64,000 nt of DNA, taken from NCBI RefSeq assembly GCF_023156505.1, contig NZ_JALNMJ010000003.1:310001-374000 (forward strand), read 5' to 3'. The position numbers and the translations under genes are program-made. Source of the stretch: Roseibium sediminicola (GTDB lineage: Bacteria; Pseudomonadota; Alphaproteobacteria; Rhizobiales; Stappiaceae). Shown here piece after piece: positions 30,334-39,614 of the stretch (position 1 is the first letter of the stretch; every line of letters begins with the position of its first letter). The notes beneath the pieces were generated by a model that saw only the letters and a list, made by a program, of their open reading frames with translations, searched no databases and had not been told where the DNA came from.

Positions 30334-31935
30334 CTATTCAGCCGCATTGCGCACAAGCATTTCGCCTGCCACGGGCGTGAACGCGAGAATCGTGTAGTCG
30401 TCCCGGACGGCTTCCAGGCCGCGAAACTCCGTCAGTCTGTCCTGCAGGTGGGTAAGCTGGCTATCCAGGTCTTCGTCGCCAACGCGGGACAGGACTTCAT
30501 AAAGCCGCTTGCGGCCGAAGGTCCGCTTCGGATGGCCGCCGACATGGTCGGTGATGCCGTCCGTTGCCAGATAGAAAGTGTCGCCGGGCCGGACCTCAAG
30601 CGCATGAACTGCTATTCGGCTTGGGCCGGGGAGGCTGCGATAGCCAAGCGCGGCCTTGTCCGGGGCGACCTTGTTGAAGCCTTCAGCATTGCTGACGATC
30701 AGCGGAATGCCGGCGCCGGCATAGCGCAGGATCCTGGTTTCGTGATTGTAGATGGCAAGCGCGGCGACGAAGCCGTCGTCCGATGCGGTATCCTGAAAGC
30801 CGTCGGAGGGTTTGTCCTGACCCAGCCTGCGCCGCACGGTCCGGTCAAGCGTCAACAGGGTGTATTCCGGATCCTTGAAGGAATTGTCTTCCAGCAACTT
30901 TTCGAAGACGGAGGCAACGACCATGGTGAGCAGAGCGCCCGGCACTCCATGGCCCGTGCAGTCGGCGATAAAGAAGATGGAATTGTTGCCCTTTCGACAC
31001 CCCCAGACATAGTCGCCGCTGACCACCTGCATCGGCTGCCAGATCAGGGCGATATCGGCCATGGTGTCGCGCAGCTCGCTCAGGTCGGGCAGGATGCCCT
31101 TCTGGATGTTGCGGGCGTAATACATGCTTTGAAACAACTGTTCGTTCACCTCCTGCATCGCCTGTTTCTGCGCATGGTAGCGGGCAATGGACTGGTCGTA
31201 TTCGCTCTCCCTGGCCTTCATCGATGTGTTGAGGCGGCTGAAGACGAGCACGACGACCAGCCCGACCAGCGCCAGCATGCCCACCCAGGCGGCAAGACCG
31301 AACCATTCCATCCAGGCAAGGGACTGTGTCGCGTTTGCTTGAAAGGTACGGGCCGCTGCGTCGAACTTGACGGGAAGCTCCCGGAAGGCCAGCCGGGCGA
31401 ACCGCTCGCGATCGGCGGGGGACAGCGTCTGGGCAGCTCCCACCCTTCGGGCCAGATGCAGGAAGTCGCTCAAGATCAGCTGCTGCGAGGTTTCGCCTTC
31501 AAACAGGATTGCGGCAATGTCGGATTTGATATCCGTAGGCGCTGGATAGTCCGGCTTGCCCAGCCGGCAGGACAGGCCGTCTGAAATGACCTGCTGCATT
31601 TTTTTCCGGTTCCCCGACAACAGGGCGGCCTGCGCGCGTTCCATATGGTCGGCGCAGCTGATCACCAGAATACGCGAACCATAGGTGCTGGCGCGGGAAA
31701 ATTCCTCATTGTCCAACGCGGCCATCGCGATGCGTTGGGACAGAAGCTGGAGCAGGTTGGCGATTTTGGCCTCATCCACCTGCACGCGGTGCTGATCGAG
31801 CAGAAACCGGCCGCCAAATAGTAAAGAAGTAAAAACAATGGCAACCAGAGAAAAGCCCACGCAAAAAGCAACCGTCGGCAGATTGAAACGTATCTGCAAC
31901 CTGTTGAGCAATCGGTCTGTGGAGGCCCTGAACAT
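30334..31935 (-). CDS. siaA: SiaA-like membrane PP2C/SpoIIE phosphatase
   Basis: A 533-residue inner-membrane protein. An N-terminal membrane segment (TVAFCVGFSLVAIVFTSLLF), a periplasmic region of about 150 residues and a second segment (WFGLAAWVGMLALVGLVVVL) are followed by a coiled linker and a SpoIIE-type phosphatase domain. The metal ligands are visible in VSGDYVWG, ADCTGHGVPGALLTMV and DGITDHVGG. The family dephosphorylates SiaC-type partners in response to an unknown signal. The periplasmic part is the likely sensor. No good ribosome site precedes the ATG at 31935, so the exact start is less sure. Confidence 0.85.
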   Translation of the reverse strand: MFRASTDRLLNRLQIRFNLPTVAFCVGFSLVAIVFTSLLFGGRFLLDQHRVQVDEAKIANLLQLLSQRIAMAALDNEEFSRASTYGSRILVISCADHMERAQAALLSGNRKKMQQVISDGLSCRLGKPDYPAPTDIKSDIAAILFEGETSQQLILSDFLHLARRVGAAQTLSPADRERFARLAFRELPVKFDAAARTFQANATQSLAWMEWFGLAAWVGMLALVGLVVVLVFSRLNTSMKARESEYDQSIARYHAQKQAMQEVNEQLFQSMYYARNIQKGILPDLSELRDTMADIALIWQPMQVVSGDYVWGCRKGNNSIFFIADCTGHGVPGALLTMVVASVFEKLLEDNSFKDPEYTLLTLDRTVRRRLGQDKPSDGFQDTASDDGFVAALAIYNHETRILRYAGAGIPLIVSNAEGFNKVAPDKAALGYRSLPGPSRIAVHALEVRPGDTFYLATDGITDHVGGHPKRTFGRKRLYEVLSRVGDEDLDSQLTHLQDRLTEFRGLEAVRDDYTILAFTPVAGEMLVRNAAE

Positions 31936-32358
31936 GCAAGTTTGGTTCTTGTAACTTGTGCTGAGGGCGAATAATACCGTGTCAAATGAAAATAAAAACT
32001 AAATACATTTGTAATTTCACGTAGAGTTAATTCTGGTAAGAAAGACAATGTAATAAATAGCGGGAACTCTTTTGTGGGGGAAGCCTAGGTGAGTGTTCGA
32101 CAGCAAGATGGGAAAACAAACTGACTGTTGAGTCATCTTAAGCGGGGAGTGCGGGGCAGATGTGTTCTGCAAGGGAGGCGTATTTTATCTTGCCGGACTT
32201 CGGTGTCGTTTTCCAATCTGGACGCGTCGGTATGACCCTTGGTTTGACCAAAGGGACGTGTTAATTCGTCGCCTCACATTGGCACGACGGCAAAAAGTCC
32301 CTTAAGACGCGACGGTCGCCCGTGCCCCTTATCCTGCAATGAACACAAGGATGGTGCG
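31936..32358. other. Divergent intergenic region, siaA / glyA
   Basis: About 420 bp separate the divergent siaA and glyA genes. The left half is strongly AT-rich and probably carries the sia promoter. The right half has nested inverted repeats, listed separately. No open frame here is convincing. Confidence 0.5.
32251..32303 (+). promoter_or_regulatory. Nested inverted repeats in the glyA leader
   Basis: Two nested perfect repeats lie 55-110 bp before glyA: an outer pair AAGGGAC (32251-32257) and GTCCCTT (32297-32303), and an inner pair CGTCG (32267-32271) and CGACG (32285-32289). Together they could fold into one interrupted hairpin in the mRNA leader. I cannot assign it to a known riboswitch class. 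Confidence 0.4.
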
Positions 32359-33669
32359 ATGTCATTGATGGAAACCTCCGGTCAGTCCCTGCAATCCGGT
32401 TTCTTCACACGCGGTCTTGCCGAGGCCGATCCAGACATTTTCGGCACCATCGAAAAGGAGCTTGGCCGTCAGCAGCACGAAATCGAGCTGATCGCCTCTG
32501 AAAACATCGTCTCCCGCGCCGTTCTGGAAGCGCAGGGCTCGATCTTCACCAACAAATACGCCGAAGGCTATCCGGGCAAGCGCTATTACGGCGGCTGCGA
32601 GTTCGCCGATGTGGCGGAAACGTTGGCGATCGAGCGCGCCAAGGAACTGTTTGGCTGCAGCTTCGCCAATGTCCAGCCGAATTCCGGCAGCCAGATGAAC
32701 CAGGCCGTGTTCCTGGCCCTCCTGCAGCCGGGCGATACCTTCATGGGCCTGGATCTCAACTCGGGCGGTCACCTGACCCACGGATCTCCGGTCAACATGT
32801 CCGGCAAGTGGTTCAACGTGATTTCCTACGGCGTGCGTCAGGACGACCACCTGCTCGACATGGATGAGGTCGAGCGTCTCGCCAACGAACACAAGCCGAA
32901 GCTGATCCTGGCCGGCGGCACCGCCTATTCCCGCATCTGGGACTGGAAGCGCTTCCGCGAGATCGCCGACAGCATCGGCGCTTACCTCATGGTCGACATG
33001 GCTCACATCGCCGGTCTCGTTGCCGGTGGCGTGCACCCGTCGCCAATTCCGCATGCCCATGTCTGCACCACCACCACGCACAAGTCGCTCCGTGGTCCGC
33101 GCGGCGGCATGATCCTCTCCAATGACGAGGACATCGCCAAGAAGATCAATTCCGCGGTCTTCCCGGGTCTGCAGGGCGGTCCGCTGATGCATGTCATCGC
33201 GGCCAAGGCGGTTGCCTTCAAAGAAGCGCTGACGCCGGAATTCAAGGCCTATGCGCGCGCGGTCACCGATAACGCCAAGGCACTGGCCGAAGCCCTGAAG
33301 GAACAGGGTCTCGACATCGTCTCCGGCGGCACCGACAACCACCTGATGCTGGTTGACCTGCGTCCGAAAAACGCCACCGGCAAGGTTGCCGAAAAGGCCC
33401 TCGGCCGCGCCAACATCACCTGCAACAAGAACGGCATTCCCTTCGATCCGGAAAAGCCGTTTGTCACCTCCGGCATCCGTCTCGGCACGCCTGCTGCGAC
33501 CACCCGCGGCTTCGGTGTTGCCGAATTCCGCGAAGTCGGCCTCTTGATCACGGAAGTGTTGGACGGTTTGATGGCAGCAAACAGTGAAGAGGGCAACGCA
33601 GCGGTTGAAGCTGCGGTCAAAGCCAAGGTAGAAGCACTGACGGCCCGGTTCCCGATCTACGGGGGCTGA
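32359..33669 (+). CDS. glyA: Serine hydroxymethyltransferase
   Basis: The 436-residue PLP enzyme interconverts serine and glycine and charges tetrahydrofolate with one-carbon units. The PLP lysine is in [17 protein letters not shown]. The N-terminal [20 protein letters not shown] and the [13 protein letters not shown] loop are also intact. Length is normal. The gene stands at the head of a plus-strand series (nrdR, ribD, ribE, ribH, nusB, thiL), an order common in alphaproteobacteria. Confidence 0.97.
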   Translation: MSLMETSGQSLQSGFFTRGLAEADPDIFGTIEKELGRQQHEIELIASENIVSRAVLEAQGSIFTNKYAEGYPGKRYYGGCEFADVAETLAIERAKELFGCSFANVQPNSGSQMNQAVFLALLQPGDTFMGLDLNSGGHLTHGSPVNMSGKWFNVISYGVRQDDHLLDMDEVERLANEHKPKLILAGGTAYSRIWDWKRFREIADSIGAYLMVDMAHIAGLVAGGVHPSPIPHAHVCTTTTHKSLRGPRGGMILSNDEDIAKKINSAVFPGLQGGPLMHVIAAKAVAFKEALTPEFKAYARAVTDNAKALAEALKEQGLDIVSGGTDNHLMLVDLRPKNATGKVAEKALGRANITCNKNGIPFDPEKPFVTSGIRLGTPAATTRGFGVAEFREVGLLITEVLDGLMAANSEEGNAAVEAAVKAKVEALTARFPIYGG

Positions 33670-33697
33670 TTGAGGGCTCGGTCAGGAGCTTTGAGAC

Positions 33698-34174
33698 ATG
33701 AGATGTCCTTTTTGCGGCGGCGAGGAAACCCAGGTTAAGGATTCCCGCCCGACCGAGGACAACACCGCCATTCGCCGCCGCAGGATCTGCAACACCTGCG
33801 GCGGCCGTTTTACGACCTTCGAGCGGGTCCAGCTGCGCGAGCTGATGGTTCTGAAACGCTCCGGGCGCCGTGTACCCTTCGATCGCGAGAAGCTGATGCG
33901 CTCCGTTCAGATCGCCGTGCGCAAGCGGCCGGTCGATCCGGACAAGATCGAACGCATGGTCAGCGGCATCGTGCGCCAGCTGGAAAGCTCCGGCGAAAGC
34001 GAGATCACTGCGGAAACCATCGGCAATCACGTGATGGAAGGCCTGAAAGGCATCGACGATGTCGCCTATGTCCGCTTCGCCTCCGTCTACAAGAATTTCC
34101 GCGAAGCCAAGGATTTCGAGGCACTGCTCGACGAGTTGAGCGATCCCGACAGCCAAGCCCTGAAAGACAGCTGA
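33698..34174 (+). CDS. nrdR: Transcriptional repressor NrdR
   Basis: A 158-residue regulator that represses ribonucleotide reductase genes in response to ATP/dATP. The N-terminal zinc ribbon has two CxxC pairs (MRCPFCGG and ICNTCGGRF). An ATP-cone domain follows (about 49-139: [18 protein letters not shown]). The length is standard. It lies 28 bp after glyA and just before ribD, the usual place for nrdR. Confidence 0.97.
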   Translation: MRCPFCGGEETQVKDSRPTEDNTAIRRRRICNTCGGRFTTFERVQLRELMVLKRSGRRVPFDREKLMRSVQIAVRKRPVDPDKIERMVSGIVRQLESSGESEITAETIGNHVMEGLKGIDDVAYVRFASVYKNFREAKDFEALLDELSDPDSQALKDS

Positions 34175-34189
34175 GCCCCCGCCGGTTTC

Positions 34190-35314
34190 ATGACAGTTCC
34201 AAGTGATCTCGATCAGCGTTTCATGGCCGCTGCCAAGCGCCTGGCCCGCCGTGGGCTGGGCCGGGTCTGGCCGAATCCGTCCGTTGCCGCCCTGATCGTG
34301 CGCGAGGAGGGCGGCAGGGCCATTGTCGTCGGGCGCGGCGTTACGTCCCGTCCAGGCATGGCCCACGCGGAAGTCAACGCGCTCCGGGAAGCAGGAGACA
34401 AGGCCAGGGGCGCAACCTGCTACGTCACGCTTGAGCCGTGTTCCCATTACGGCCGCACGCCGCCTTGCGCCAAGGCCCTGACCGAAGCCGGTGTCAAGCG
34501 CGTGGTGGTCGGCATGGCGGATCCCAATCCACGGGTCTCCGGCCGGGGCATCGCCATGCTGCGCGAGGCCGGTATTGAGGTCAGTGTCGGCCTCCTGGAA
34601 AATGACATGCAGGCGCTCTATCGGGGCTTCACCCTGCGCCAGCTGAAGCAGCGGCCGCAGGTGTTCCTGAAGCTCGCGGTCTCGGAGGACGGTTTCATCG
34701 GCCGGGATGGCGAGGGCCAGGTGAAAATCTCCGGCCCGCTTTCTATGCGCAAGGTCCATGGCTTCCGGGCCGCCTGCGACGCCATTCTGGTCGGCTCCGG
34801 CACCGCGCTGGCGGACGATCCGCAGCTGACCTGCCGTCTGCCGGGGCTTGCCGGGCGCTCGCCGGTCCGGGTGATCGTCGACCGCTGTGCGCGGTTGCCG
34901 CTGGAGTCGAAACTGGTGCGCACCTGTGTCGATGTTCCGGTCTGGCTGGTCTGCGGCAATGGCGCGGACCCGGACAAGCTGGAGCTTCTGGCCGCCGCCG
35001 GCGTCAATGTCATTCGCGTTCCGGCCATGGAAGACGGCATCAAGCCGTCCGTTATCCTGAGCGCTCTTGCAACCCGAGGCATCACGCGGTTGATGGTGGA
35101 GGGCGGTGCAAGGCTGGCGTCGTCTTTCCTTGCGGCGGACCTGGTCGACGATCTCTGCGTGGTCACCGGAAACATCGTGATCGGCGCGGGCGGCATACCG
35201 GCCCTGCACGGACTGGTCCTTGCGGATGTTCTGAAAGACCCCAAATTCGAACGGGTCGATGCCGGATATTTCGGCCTCGACCGCTATATCTATCTCAGAC
35301 GGCGCGGAGCCTGA
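34190..35314 (+). CDS. ribD: Bifunctional riboflavin biosynthesis deaminase/reductase
   Basis: RibD performs the second and third steps of riboflavin synthesis. The N-terminal deaminase domain has the zinc motif HAEVNALREAG and TLEPCSHYGRTPPC. The C-terminal reductase domain (about 155-370) includes KLAVSEDGFIG and MVEGGARLASSFLAADLVDD. Length 374 is normal. It starts 15 bp after nrdR and ends 1 bp before the ATG of ribE, so translation is likely coupled. Confidence 0.96.
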   Translation: MTVPSDLDQRFMAAAKRLARRGLGRVWPNPSVAALIVREEGGRAIVVGRGVTSRPGMAHAEVNALREAGDKARGATCYVTLEPCSHYGRTPPCAKALTEAGVKRVVVGMADPNPRVSGRGIAMLREAGIEVSVGLLENDMQALYRGFTLRQLKQRPQVFLKLAVSEDGFIGRDGEGQVKISGPLSMRKVHGFRAACDAILVGSGTALADDPQLTCRLPGLAGRSPVRVIVDRCARLPLESKLVRTCVDVPVWLVCGNGADPDKLELLAAAGVNVIRVPAMEDGIKPSVILSALATRGITRLMVEGGARLASSFLAADLVDDLCVVTGNIVIGAGGIPALHGLVLADVLKDPKFERVDAGYFGLDRYIYLRRRGA

Positions 35315-35315
35315 C

Positions 35316-35927
35316 ATGTTCACCGGTATTGTCACCGACCTCGGCGAGATCCTCGCCATTGACGCCATTCCGGCGGGAAAACGCACCCGCATTCGCACCA
35401 TCTACGACACCGACAGCTTCGAGATCGGTGCGTCGATTTCCTGCGCGGGCGTCTGCCACACCGTGACCGCCAAGGACAACGGCTCCAACGGCAACTGGTT
35501 CGAAGTGGAATCGGCCGCCGAAACCTTGGCGCTGACCAATGTGGCGGACTGGAAAGTCGGCCAGAAGCTCAACCTGGAACGCTCGCTCACCATGGGCGCG
35601 GAGCTCGGCGGGCATCTGGTGCTTGGTCATGTCGACGGCCTGGCCACGGTGACGAAGCGGGAGGACCATCCGGATTCGGTCTATTTCCAGTTCGAGGCAC
35701 CCGAAGAAGCCGCGCCCTTCATCGCAAAGAAGGGCTCGGTCGCCCTCGATGGCACCTCCCTGACGGTGAATGAAGTGGACGGGCTGCTGTTTTCCGTGTT
35801 CCTTATTCCCCACACGCTCGACGTCACCACCTGGTCCGACCGGAAGGTGGGCGACAAGATCAATCTGGAGGTGGATATGATGGCCCGCTACGCGGCGCGT
35901 CTTGCGGAATTCTCCAAGACCGGGTAG
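35316..35927 (+). CDS. ribE: Riboflavin synthase, alpha subunit
   Basis: A 203-residue enzyme that dismutates two 6,7-dimethyl-8-ribityllumazine molecules to riboflavin. The hallmark N-terminus MFTGIVTDLGEI and the two internally similar lumazine-binding barrels (about 1-95 and 96-195, the second including GHLVLGHVDGLATV) are present. The start is placed at this MFTGIV, one base after the ribD stop. A longer in-frame opening from 35259 would overlap ribD and lacks family support. Confidence 0.95.
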   Translation: MFTGIVTDLGEILAIDAIPAGKRTRIRTIYDTDSFEIGASISCAGVCHTVTAKDNGSNGNWFEVESAAETLALTNVADWKVGQKLNLERSLTMGAELGGHLVLGHVDGLATVTKREDHPDSVYFQFEAPEEAAPFIAKKGSVALDGTSLTVNEVDGLLFSVFLIPHTLDVTTWSDRKVGDKINLEVDMMARYAARLAEFSKTG

Positions 35928-36079
35928 GGACCGGCCCAACACCTTCGAACAAGAGTATTTCCCATGGCGTTTACCAGGCGGCGAGATAGTTGCCCGGAAA
36001 CGCTAGCCTGCACGATTGAGACTGGACAAACCGGGGCAGACATGGTTCCTGTCGCGGCCTTATAAGGATTGAATGACCG

Positions 36080-36529
36080 ATGAGCGCTGCACCGAAACTT
36101 CTGATCATCGAGGCCCGGTTCTATGAGGATCTGGCGGATGCCCTTGCAGAGGGCGCGATCAAGACCATCGAGGCGGCCGGCGCGAGCTATGACCGGATTG
36201 CCGTCCCCGGCGTTCTGGAAATCCCGGCAGCCCTGTCCATGGCCCTGACGGCGATGGAAGGCGAGGGCACGTTCTATGACGGCTTCGTCCTGCTTGGCGT
36301 GGTGATCCGCGGCGAGACCACCCATTACGACATCGTTTCGATTGAATCGAACCGGGTGATCATGGATCTCATCGTCGATGCGGATCTCGCTGTCGGAAAT
36401 GGTATCCTGACCGTCGAGAACGGCGAGCAGGCCTGGGCCCGCGCGAAGGTGGATGACAAGGACAAGGGGGGCGCCGCCGCCAAGGCCGCCCTCGACATGA
36501 TCGCTCTGCGTGAGCGGCTTGGAGTATAA
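36080..36529 (+). CDS. ribH: 6,7-dimethyl-8-ribityllumazine synthase
   Basis: A 149-residue enzyme making lumazine from the ribityl pyrimidine and dihydroxybutanone phosphate. The substrate motifs [11 protein letters not shown] and [15 protein letters not shown] (with the catalytic histidine) are intact. It lies 152 bp after ribE and 5 bp before nusB. No ribB/ribA gene is in the window. The 152-bp gap shows no FMN riboswitch that I could recognise. Confidence 0.95.
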   Translation: MSAAPKLLIIEARFYEDLADALAEGAIKTIEAAGASYDRIAVPGVLEIPAALSMALTAMEGEGTFYDGFVLLGVVIRGETTHYDIVSIESNRVIMDLIVDADLAVGNGILTVENGEQAWARAKVDDKDKGGAAAKAALDMIALRERLGV

Positions 36530-36534
36530 GAAGA

Positions 36535-37056
36535 ATGACCGGAAAGGCCGACCCGGAAAAACCGGCTGGTAAAACCGTGCGCCCCGCCAACAAGCGTGGC
36601 GTGGCACGCCTCGCTGCCGTCCAGGCGCTCTATCAGATGGAACTGGGCGGCGCGCCGCTCACCAGCGTCATCAGCGAATTCACCGCCTTCCGTCTCGGCA
36701 AGGAGATCGACGGCGAACAGTACCGCGATGCCGACGAGCAGTGGTTCAAGCAGATTGTTGCCGGCGTGGTCGAGGACCAGAAATTCCTCGACCCTTACAT
36801 CCACACCGCGCTGAAGGAAGACTGGCCGCTTCGGCGGATCGACAGCCTGCTGCGCGCCATTCTGCGCTGCGGCTCCTACGAGCTGCTGCGCCGCAAGGAC
36901 GTGCCGGCAAAGGTGATCATCTCCGAATATATCGATGTCGCCAAGGCGTTCTTCGAGGATGATGAACCCGGTCTCGTCAACGGCGTGCTCGACCGTCTCG
37001 CCCATGAACTGCGGGAAATCGAACTGGATGCGAAGAAAGCGGACGGCGACTCCTGA
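36535..37056 (+). CDS. nusB: Transcription antitermination factor NusB
   Basis: A 173-residue protein that with NusE (S10) binds boxA in rRNA leaders. The N-terminal region [17 protein letters not shown] and the C-terminal helices [18 protein letters not shown] and [12 protein letters not shown] are the family hallmarks. It has a short basic extension before the core. It starts 5 bp after ribH and is followed by thiL after 2 bp, a conserved order. Confidence 0.96.
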   Translation: MTGKADPEKPAGKTVRPANKRGVARLAAVQALYQMELGGAPLTSVISEFTAFRLGKEIDGEQYRDADEQWFKQIVAGVVEDQKFLDPYIHTALKEDWPLRRIDSLLRAILRCGSYELLRRKDVPAKVIISEYIDVAKAFFEDDEPGLVNGVLDRLAHELREIELDAKKADGDS

Positions 37057-37058
37057 TC

Positions 37059-38057
37059 ATGGCTGACGACCGGCCAGGTGAATTCGAGCTGATCCGTCGC
37101 TATTTCGCGCCATTGGCTCAGGATCCCGGCAGTCTGGGGCTTACAGACGATGCCGCTGTTCTGACGCCGTCGGACGGCTGCGACCTGGTGCTGACCAAGG
37201 ACGTGCTCGCCGCCAACGTGCATTTCTTCGTCGACGATGCACCCGAAGCGATTGCCGCCAAGGCGCTCAGGGTCAATCTCTCCGACCTTGCGGCCAAGGG
37301 CGCTCGTCCGCGTGGCTATCTGCTCGGACTGGCCTTGCCGGCGGACTGGACCGTCGCCTGGCTGGAACGGTTCTGCCGCGGTCTTTCCGCCGACCAATGT
37401 GTCTATGACATCCAGCTTCTGGGTGGCGACACCATACGTTCCGGCAACGGATTGCAGGTGTCCGTCACCGCGATTGGCGAAGTGGACAAGGGCAAGGCCG
37501 TCAGGCGCTCAGGCGCCGGTGCCGGGGATCTGGTTTTCGTGACCGGCACCATCGGTGATGCCGCGGCCGGGCTCCAGGCACGCCTTGACCCGGATTTCTG
37601 CCGGGCTCATGACCTCACCGAGGAAGAAGAGACGCGGATCCTGGACCGCTACCTGCTGCCGCGGCCTCGGACCGGTATCGCGTCCTGTCTGGTTGCCCAT
37701 GCCAGCGCAGCGATGGACATTTCGGACGGATTGTTTGCCGACGCCGCGCACCTGGCCTCGGCGTCCGGCATGGATGTCACGCTCGACCTTGCCGCCGTAC
37801 CAATCTCAGGCGCATTGCAACATCTCAAGGTCAAGGCGCCGGACGTCTTCGGTCTCTGCCTGAATGGCGGTGACGACTATGAAATCCTCGCGGCTGTCCC
37901 GTCCGGCCAGGCCGAAGCCTTTGTTCGCGACACCGCAGACTGCGGCACGAAGGTCACACAGATCGGAACGGTCGCCGAGGGCGACGGCCGGGTGCGTCTC
38001 GTCGACGCCGCGCAAGCCTTTGGGCTTGAGCCGGATGGCGGTTTCCGGCATTTCTGA
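37059..38057 (+). CDS. thiL: Thiamine-monophosphate kinase
   Basis: A 332-residue PurM-like kinase making thiamine diphosphate. The ATP/metal residues are in LTDDAAVLTP, LGLALPADW and QLLGGDTIRSG, and the second acidic site is in AAMDISDGLFADAAHLA. Length is normal. It is separated from nusB by only two bases and is the last gene of the rib-nus-thi run. Confidence 0.95.
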   Translation: MADDRPGEFELIRRYFAPLAQDPGSLGLTDDAAVLTPSDGCDLVLTKDVLAANVHFFVDDAPEAIAAKALRVNLSDLAAKGARPRGYLLGLALPADWTVAWLERFCRGLSADQCVYDIQLLGGDTIRSGNGLQVSVTAIGEVDKGKAVRRSGAGAGDLVFVTGTIGDAAAGLQARLDPDFCRAHDLTEEEETRILDRYLLPRPRTGIASCLVAHASAAMDISDGLFADAAHLASASGMDVTLDLAAVPISGALQHLKVKAPDVFGLCLNGGDDYEILAAVPSGQAEAFVRDTADCGTKVTQIGTVAEGDGRVRLVDAAQAFGLEPDGGFRHF

Positions 38058-38173
38058 AATCGGGCCCGGACGGTCTTGAGCTTCCAGCAGGTGTCGGGTT
38101 TAAGATACCGCCTCCCGCCAGCATTCCGGATTCGGTCCGGCCGCGCCTGCATCAGTCAAATCGAGACCAGTTC

Positions 38174-39397
38174 ATGACCGCCCACGCAACGGATACCTTT
38201 GTCGACGACCGTCTGGCCAAGCGCAACGCCCTGTTGCTGGCGCTGGCCCAGGCGATCGGTGGTGCATCTGCCTCCATCGTCATCGCCACCGGGCCGCTGG
38301 TCGGTTACATGATGCTGGACGAGGACAAGGCTCTGGCGACATTGCCGGTTTCCGCGATGGTTCTGGGCACGGCATTCGGCACATTGCCGGCCGGCATGAT
38401 CATGCGCCGCTATGGCCGCCGGACCGGTTTCGCCGGCGCCTCTCTTCTGGGCGCAATCGCCGGATTGCTGGCGTCCTTCGCGGTGTTTCAGGACAATTTT
38501 CTCCTGTTTGCGCTGGCCTGCTGCCTCGGCGGCCTGACCGGGGCCTTCGTGCAGCAATACCGCTTCGCAGCCGCCGACACAGCCAGCGACGCCTTTAAAC
38601 CAAAGGCGATTTCCTGGGTGCTGGCAGGCGGCGTCCTGGCAGGTGTGGTCGGGCCGCAAACGGTCATCTGGACCAAGGACCTGTTCTCGCCGATCCTGTT
38701 CGCCGGAACCTATCTGGCCCAGGCGGGCCTCGCTTTGGTCGCCTTCTGCCTGGTCCTGTTCATCAGGATCCCGAAGCCGCCGCGCATCAGCCGGGCCCAG
38801 GCCGGCGGCCGGCCGCTGGGTGAGATCATGGCTCAGCGCCGCTTCATTGTCGCCGCCGCCTGCGGCATCTGCTCCTACGCCCTGATGAGCCTGGTCATGA
38901 CCGCAACGCCACTCGCCATGATCGGCTGCGGCCTGTCGGAAACCGATGCCGCCCTCGGCATTCAGTGGCATGTCATCGCCATGTTCGGCCCGAGCTTCTT
39001 CACCGGCAATCTCATCGCCCGCTTCGGCAAGGAGCGCATCGTCTCCATCGGTCTGGCCCTTCTGGCGGGGTGTTCGATTGTCGCTCTGATGGGTGTTGAA
39101 CTCACCCACTTCTGGAGCGCGCTCATCCTGCTCGGTCTCGGTTGGAATTTCGGCTTCATCGGCGCGACCGCGATGCTCACCGACACCTACCGGCCGGAGG
39201 AGCGCAACCTGGTGCAGGCGGTCAACGATTTCCTGGTGTTCGGATTCGTTGCCACCGCCTCGTTTTCCTCCGGAGCGCTGCTCAACGCCTTCGGCTGGCA
39301 GACGGTCAACTATCTGGTCTTCCCGTTCGTGGTCCTTTGCCTTTGTCTTCTCGTCTGGCTTGTCTGGGGAGAAAGAAAAGCAGTTACAACCAGTTAA
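38174..39397 (+). CDS. MFS transporter, substrate unknown
   Basis: A 407-residue protein with twelve predicted membrane segments. The inter-helix motif between segments 2 and 3 reads GTLPAGMIMRRYGRRTGF, the classic MFS motif A. The middle loop (about 200-215) is positively charged. A GAG-containing ribosome site precedes the ATG at 38174. It follows thiL by 116 bp, so a separate promoter is possible. No substrate can be read from the sequence. Confidence 0.88.
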   Translation: MTAHATDTFVDDRLAKRNALLLALAQAIGGASASIVIATGPLVGYMMLDEDKALATLPVSAMVLGTAFGTLPAGMIMRRYGRRTGFAGASLLGAIAGLLASFAVFQDNFLLFALACCLGGLTGAFVQQYRFAAADTASDAFKPKAISWVLAGGVLAGVVGPQTVIWTKDLFSPILFAGTYLAQAGLALVAFCLVLFIRIPKPPRISRAQAGGRPLGEIMAQRRFIVAAACGICSYALMSLVMTATPLAMIGCGLSETDAALGIQWHVIAMFGPSFFTGNLIARFGKERIVSIGLALLAGCSIVALMGVELTHFWSALILLGLGWNFGFIGATAMLTDTYRPEERNLVQAVNDFLVFGFVATASFSSGALLNAFGWQTVNYLVFPFVVLCLCLLVWLVWGERKAVTTS

Positions 39398-39614
39398 AGT
39401 GTCTGCGAAATTCCATTTCGTCAGCGCAACATATTTACTGCGCTGCACCAAATCCTGCCGCAACGGAACTGTTAAATTAAACAATGTGAGAGCTTGACGA
39501 AGCGCTCCGATTTGCTGCTATCGTGTTCTTCCTTCACGCAGGTCATTGCCGTGAAGGCCAGTCTGGCGGAAAAAACGACAAGAAAATCAGTCCGCCGCAG
39601 CTTTGGGAGGAAGC

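Noticed and set aside
29326-31584. A 752-residue open frame antisense to the siaABCD genes
   Set aside because: It spans four well-supported genes on the other strand and shows no domain; a product of codon bias.
32251-32303. Assignment of the glyA leader repeats to a named riboswitch class
   Set aside because: Stems are present but no conserved core of a known class could be recognised.
33617-35401. A 594-residue open frame antisense to nrdR, ribD and the start of ribE
   Set aside because: Three conserved plus-strand genes explain the stretch; the antisense product has no domain.
35928-36079. Possible FMN riboswitch before ribH
   Set aside because: The expected conserved RFN stretches were not found in the 152 bp.
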